From positions 136,448,682 to 136,512,681 of the forward strand of contig JACSVZ010000002.1 in NCBI GenBank assembly GCA_014706295.1: a DNA stretch of 64,000 nucleotides. Direction: 5' to 3'. The position numbers and the translations under genes were made by a program. Below, piece after piece: positions 1 to 64,000 of the stretch. Source of the stretch: Lycocorax pyrrhopterus obiensis (lineage: Eukaryota; Chordata; Aves; Passeriformes; Paradisaeidae). Below the pieces are notes generated by a model. It searched no databases. It was not told the origin of the DNA and worked only from the letters and a program-made list of their open reading frames with translations. Every line of letters begins with the position of its first letter. Position 1 is the stretch's first letter.

Positions 1-60283
<60,283 letters not shown>

Positions 60284-60799
60284 TTATAGAATAATAAAGC
60301 AAACTTGCTGCATGTATATGCTGACGTGTAGAAAATTCTAAGTAAATTAATATCATCTACATAAGACCAGTTGTCAAAATGCATCACTGAGTCTGATTCT
60401 ATACCCCACCTTCTTAAGGAAGAAATTTTGCATAAGGACTCCCACGAGGGGGAATAAGTGAGTGGTTGTGTTGGGCTTAATTGTTGGCTACAGTTAAACC
60501 ACTACATGGGATTAGAAAAATCAGAATCTTTGTGTGTATAAAATACTTGAAAATTAAAGGATATGAGGAAAAGTATTTATATCCTATTTTATTTCATAAA
60601 ATTTTAAACAATAATAACATTAAGTAAAATACTGCTAGTTGAACACGAACTCTTAAAAGTAGAAACAGAGACCAGCTCTCCAGTGTGTAAACACTGTCCA
60701 CGTTGCAATACAGCTCAAATGGAGGTATCAATGATACGGCAAATAAGGGAGTGGTGGCACCAAAGTAAAAAGGAGGCTAGACATAAATACATAGGTATA

Positions 60800-61040
60800 T
60801 ATACATATTCCCATTCCGTGAAGTGGGTGATGTGGCCAGAGCCCTTGCCAGTGAAGCTCAAGGCAAAAAGCCTTCAGCCTTCTCCTTGTTAATTGTAACC
60901 AGACCTTCTGTTTCGCTCGTTATTGCAAGTACAGTTTCTTTCATCTTCCTTTTTTGTCCTATGTACCTAAAGAAATCCTTGTTATTTTTCATGCCCCTAG
61001 TCAGGTTCAGCTCCAGCTGTGCCCTGACTTTCTTGACCCC
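60800..61040 (-). mobile_element. CR1 LINE ORF2 fragment (broken)
   Basis: The minus strand encodes VRAQLELNLTRGMKNNKDFF, then RYIGQKRKMKE and NKEKAEGFLP, which matches the CR1 ORF2 segment just before the reverse transcriptase. A stop follows at about 60858, after which the DNA still resembles the FASVFTGKG part of the family out of frame. The piece is non-functional and truncated at both ends. It precedes the RT in an intact element but here lies on the wrong side of the RT fragment at 61735-62110, so it belongs to a separate copy or a rearrangement. Confidence 0.82.
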
Positions 61041-61135
61041 CCACCAGAGACTTCCTGGATGGGACCTCAGGAGGTCTTTAGGCTCCTGTTCATGGCAGAC
61101 TGAGCTCTGAGCTAAGACCAGTTTGCTCAGGGATT

Positions 61136-61490
61136 TATCCGGTTGCATCTTGAAAACCTCCCAGGATGAAGACTGTTCTGAGAATCCTGTTCCACCTATT
61201 GACAGTCTGCATGGTAAACAGAAGTCTTTTCTTATATCTAGTCTTGTTCTAACTTACGTCCATTGTAGCCCCAGCCCTCCATCCTGTACCAATGTAAAGA
61301 ACCTGCCTCTGTCTTCTCAATAACCTCCTCGTAGAAACTGACAGGCTGATATTAGACCCTACTTCTACAACTCCCTAAGGCTCTCATCACAAGTGGGCAA
61401 GGGCTCCAGCCCCTGTTCACCTCCACAGGCCTCTGCAGAACCTACTTCAGTTAATCAGTGTCTGAAAACTGGATGAACTAGTCTTCAGTA
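61136..61490 (-). mobile_element. CR1 LINE 3'-region fragment
   Basis: The plus strand reads CATCTTGAAAACCTCCCAGG, then TCTTCTCAATAACCTCCTCG and, near the end, TTAATCAGTGTCTGAAAACT. This is the reverse complement of the CR1 3' region of an older, diverged subfamily. It is in minus orientation and lacks the terminal repeats. Confidence 0.65.
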
Positions 61491-61598
61491 CAGTATGACC
61501 AATTTACTACTACCTTCTATCCTATCATCCAACCTGCTGGGGTATTTTGTAGGGAAGGAATGTTTGTTTGGAGTTTTTTTCTGTGTTTTGCTAGGGCT

Positions 61599-61660
61599 TT
61601 TTTTTTTGGTTGGTTGGTTGGTTTTTGGTTGGTTTTCTTTTGGTGTTTTGTTTTGCCTTT
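61599..61660. repeat. T/TTGG-rich simple repeat
   Basis: A poly-T run is followed by GGTTGGTTGGTTGG and TTTTGG-type repeats. It separates the two CR1 pieces on either side. Confidence 0.85.
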
Positions 61661-61734
61661 TTGTTCCAATCAGTTCTCTCTGACAAAATTCATTCAAGTC
61701 AGGACATTATGTTCACATATCCAACTCTGGATGA

Positions 61735-62110
61735 GTGGAAAAAGTGAAAAGCTTTGGTAAGTTTGAGGTAGGCAACATCCACTGATGTCCCCTTGTCCAA
61801 TGATCAAGTAACTTATTTTAAAGGAGCAATCAGCTTGTTCAGGTGTGGTTTACCCCTAATAAATTATCTGTTCACAATCACTTTCTTCACATGACAGAAA
61901 ATGGCTTCCAAGAAGACTTGATCTGTGATTTCCCCAAGCATTGAAATTTGCACAGGCCAGGCTTTTGTTAAAGGTCATAAAACTTGTTTCTAGTCTTTGT
62001 GTATCTCTCCTAAGTTTGACAAACTGCCAAAGTTGATAGGAAAATCGCCTCGGACAGATGTTCACCAGTTCTCTGAGCACCCTTGGATGCAGTTTGTTAT
62101 GGATTAGAAA
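61735..62110 (-). mobile_element. CR1 LINE reverse transcriptase fragment (broken)
   Basis: The minus strand encodes HPRVLREL, then after a non-matching gap DQVLLEAIFCHVKK, and later TSVDVAYLKLTKAFH. These match successive CR1 reverse transcriptase motifs (IHPRVLREL, QVLLEAISRHM, YLDFSKAFD). The catalytic Asp position of the last motif is lost, and frames shift between the blocks, so the copy is dead. It may share an origin with the 3' piece at 61136-61490. Confidence 0.78.
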
Positions 62111-64000
62111 CTTGTAAAGAAAATATTGTGCTCCAGATAACAAACTTATGAATACACTCATCATCTACAAATAGAGGAAATAGGATACATAAGCAATAGA
62201 AATTCAGAAGAAAACTTTTTTTTAACTTGTCCAGTCCAAATACCACAAACTTCTTTCAAGAGAGATGCTAACTATAAAAGGATAGAAACCTTAAAAGAAA
62301 ATTAATTTATTACATGTTATGATAGCAACAAATATCCCTGTACCATAGTTTGAGGATTTCTCTTTAAAGGTCTTGCAGCTATTTTTTTTTTCACATTTCC
62401 ATGTTTGATAGTTTGAGTACCAGGAAAATAAAACTAAACATAAATAAAAAATAGCAAATGTTTTGATTTTGACTCAAACAATTTTTCTAGGGTAATGTTT
62501 TCAGCAGCATACACTTGATTTCTCAAAGCTTTCAGATATTAAGGTTCTAAATACAATTAAAATGTGACGAAAAACAAATAAAGAACATTCCATTTCAACA
62601 AGAAACTGAAAAAGAGTTGAAGATTATTTTAAAAAATACTCTACAGAGTTTTGACAGGCTTTATTATTCTGTTTGGCTAAAGAAAAATTAAAAACAACAA
62701 AAGAAAACCATCTAATAAAAAGCACAAAACACCACGAAGTTTTCTTATTGGTTTATTTGTATTTTTTTCCAAACGCTTCTGGGAAAGGGTTGATATAATT
62801 TATTTTTATAAAAGGATAAAATCAGGTGCAATTTATCATGAGCTCACAGACCTCAAAAAAAAGTTACAGCTGTCCTGAAGAAACAACATAAGCTATCCCA
62901 AAAAACACACAAACTCACTCTCCTGTCTTCATGTTTTGTGAGACTGTTAATATCAAACCTACAGAACTGTTCAGTTTTTAACTGCCAAAGAAATACCAAG
63001 CTTTCCTAGGCTGTCCTGGTAAATTAATACTATTCTAAGTGTCTAAGTAATTTCATATTTCATTTGGGGACGCAAATATATTCTATAAACAAATGTATTC
63101 TATAAACTAGTTCTCCAAGAAGTGACTACATCATGTAACTTAATGTAGTTTTCTCAAGCAATATATACTAGGCCGTAAATGTATTTATACCTACTTCAAT
63201 TTACTCTCTTTTGGGGCTTCTATTCTGATGTAGCTGGGAAAGGGTTTCCATCCTTTTTTCTCGAATTTGACAAGATACATAGCTGACCAAAATTATCCCT
63301 TTTAGGACTTAAAGGAACTGGTTCTGCATTCAAAAAATTATTAGGCAGAGTAAAATAATTTACAGGAGCTAGTTGGAAAAAAATATCCTATGCAATTGGT
63401 GCATTTGAGAGATTGCATCCACAGTCTTATACTGAATTTGCTTTCATAAACAAAACCAAGTTGAACAAAATGTTACATGAATAACAGATTTAAATGAATT
63501 AAACCATCCCTAAACCCCATTTGTATTCATTTACATTTATATCAAACATTTCCTTCATTACTTTAAAACTTTCCTGAATGCATTGTTTGCGACACTTTTA
63601 TATACTTTTTAAATTTTGTATTAGCATCAGTTCGTCTCTGAATTTGAAACAGACTATTTCTGTCATTACTTAGTTTTCCAAAGGAGCAGAAATGATAGGG
63701 TTTGATTTTTTTGTTTTGTTTGGGGTTTTGTTGCTGTTTAGTTTAGTTGTTTTTTTTTTTTTAATTGAAGTACAAATACTTTTTAGATTTCTTTAGAGAA
63801 TGTCAATAAACTTCCTTTAAAACAGACAGGAAAAAACCAAGCTGTTTCCTGGGCTTTTGTCAGACAATCACATGTTAAAAAACTTGATTTTAGGAAAGTG
63901 TATTAATATTCATTTGAATTCATATTTATTTTAATTCACTAAGGAGTAAATTATATTCACATTTTTTAGTGCCAGTTCTACCACTTATGTTTCAGCTTCC

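Noticed and set aside
60858..61148. 96-codon open frame on the minus strand
   Set aside because: It is a remnant of CR1 ORF2, truncated and stopped, not a host gene.
61856..62164. 102-codon open frame on the minus strand
   Set aside because: It overlaps CR1 reverse transcriptase motifs with gaps and frame changes, so it is a dead retrotransposon piece.

Overview
The window is nuclear DNA from a vertebrate, almost certainly a bird. It is AT-rich, has long introns, and carries several CR1 LINE fragments whose 3' regions have the avian form (for example at 29102-29576 and 16341-16510). The only protein-coding gene I can support lies on the minus strand and runs through the whole window. It is a CSMD-family gene (CUB and Sushi multiple domains). 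From remembered family sequence it matches CSMD3 best; CSMD1 and CSMD2 fit less well at many positions. Neither end of the gene is here.

Fourteen internal exons are visible, in gene order from high to low coordinates: 60258-60076, 58915-58589, 51699-51505, 47339-47201, 42450-42263, 39758-39570, 31495-31379, 24503-24288, 23689-23501, 14396-14227, 6399-6243, 2960-2769, 2000-1874 and 1334-1132. Joined, they total 2592 nt, exactly 864 codons, with matching phases at every junction and no stop or frameshift. They encode five Sushi/CUB pairs in strict alternation. By comparison with the family these should be Sushi 3 to CUB 8 of the N-terminal extracellular array. Each Sushi sits in one exon. The first CUB sits in one exon, and the other four are each split over two exons at four different positions.

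The product is expected to be a very large type I membrane protein with a mostly extracellular repeat array, brain-expressed in mammals and linked to dendrite and synapse development. The repeat domains act as a single rod rather than as separate enzymes. Nothing in the window is an operon, RNA gene, CRISPR array or bacterial system.

The other roughly 96 percent is intron. It holds CR1 fragments at 4774-5020, 16341-16510, 29102-29576, 47914-48075 and a rearranged cluster at 60800-62110, with a weaker case at 54970-55085. There is one possible LTR-derived block near 26200-26900, a (TAA)n microsatellite beside a splice acceptor, a (CA)n microsatellite, and many A/T-rich low-complexity tracts. 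The most interesting local feature is exon 31379-31495. It is frame-neutral, has a weak donor, and is flanked by a microsatellite on its acceptor side and a poly-U tract on its donor side, so it is a candidate for regulated skipping. I did not find a convincing undescribed biological system.
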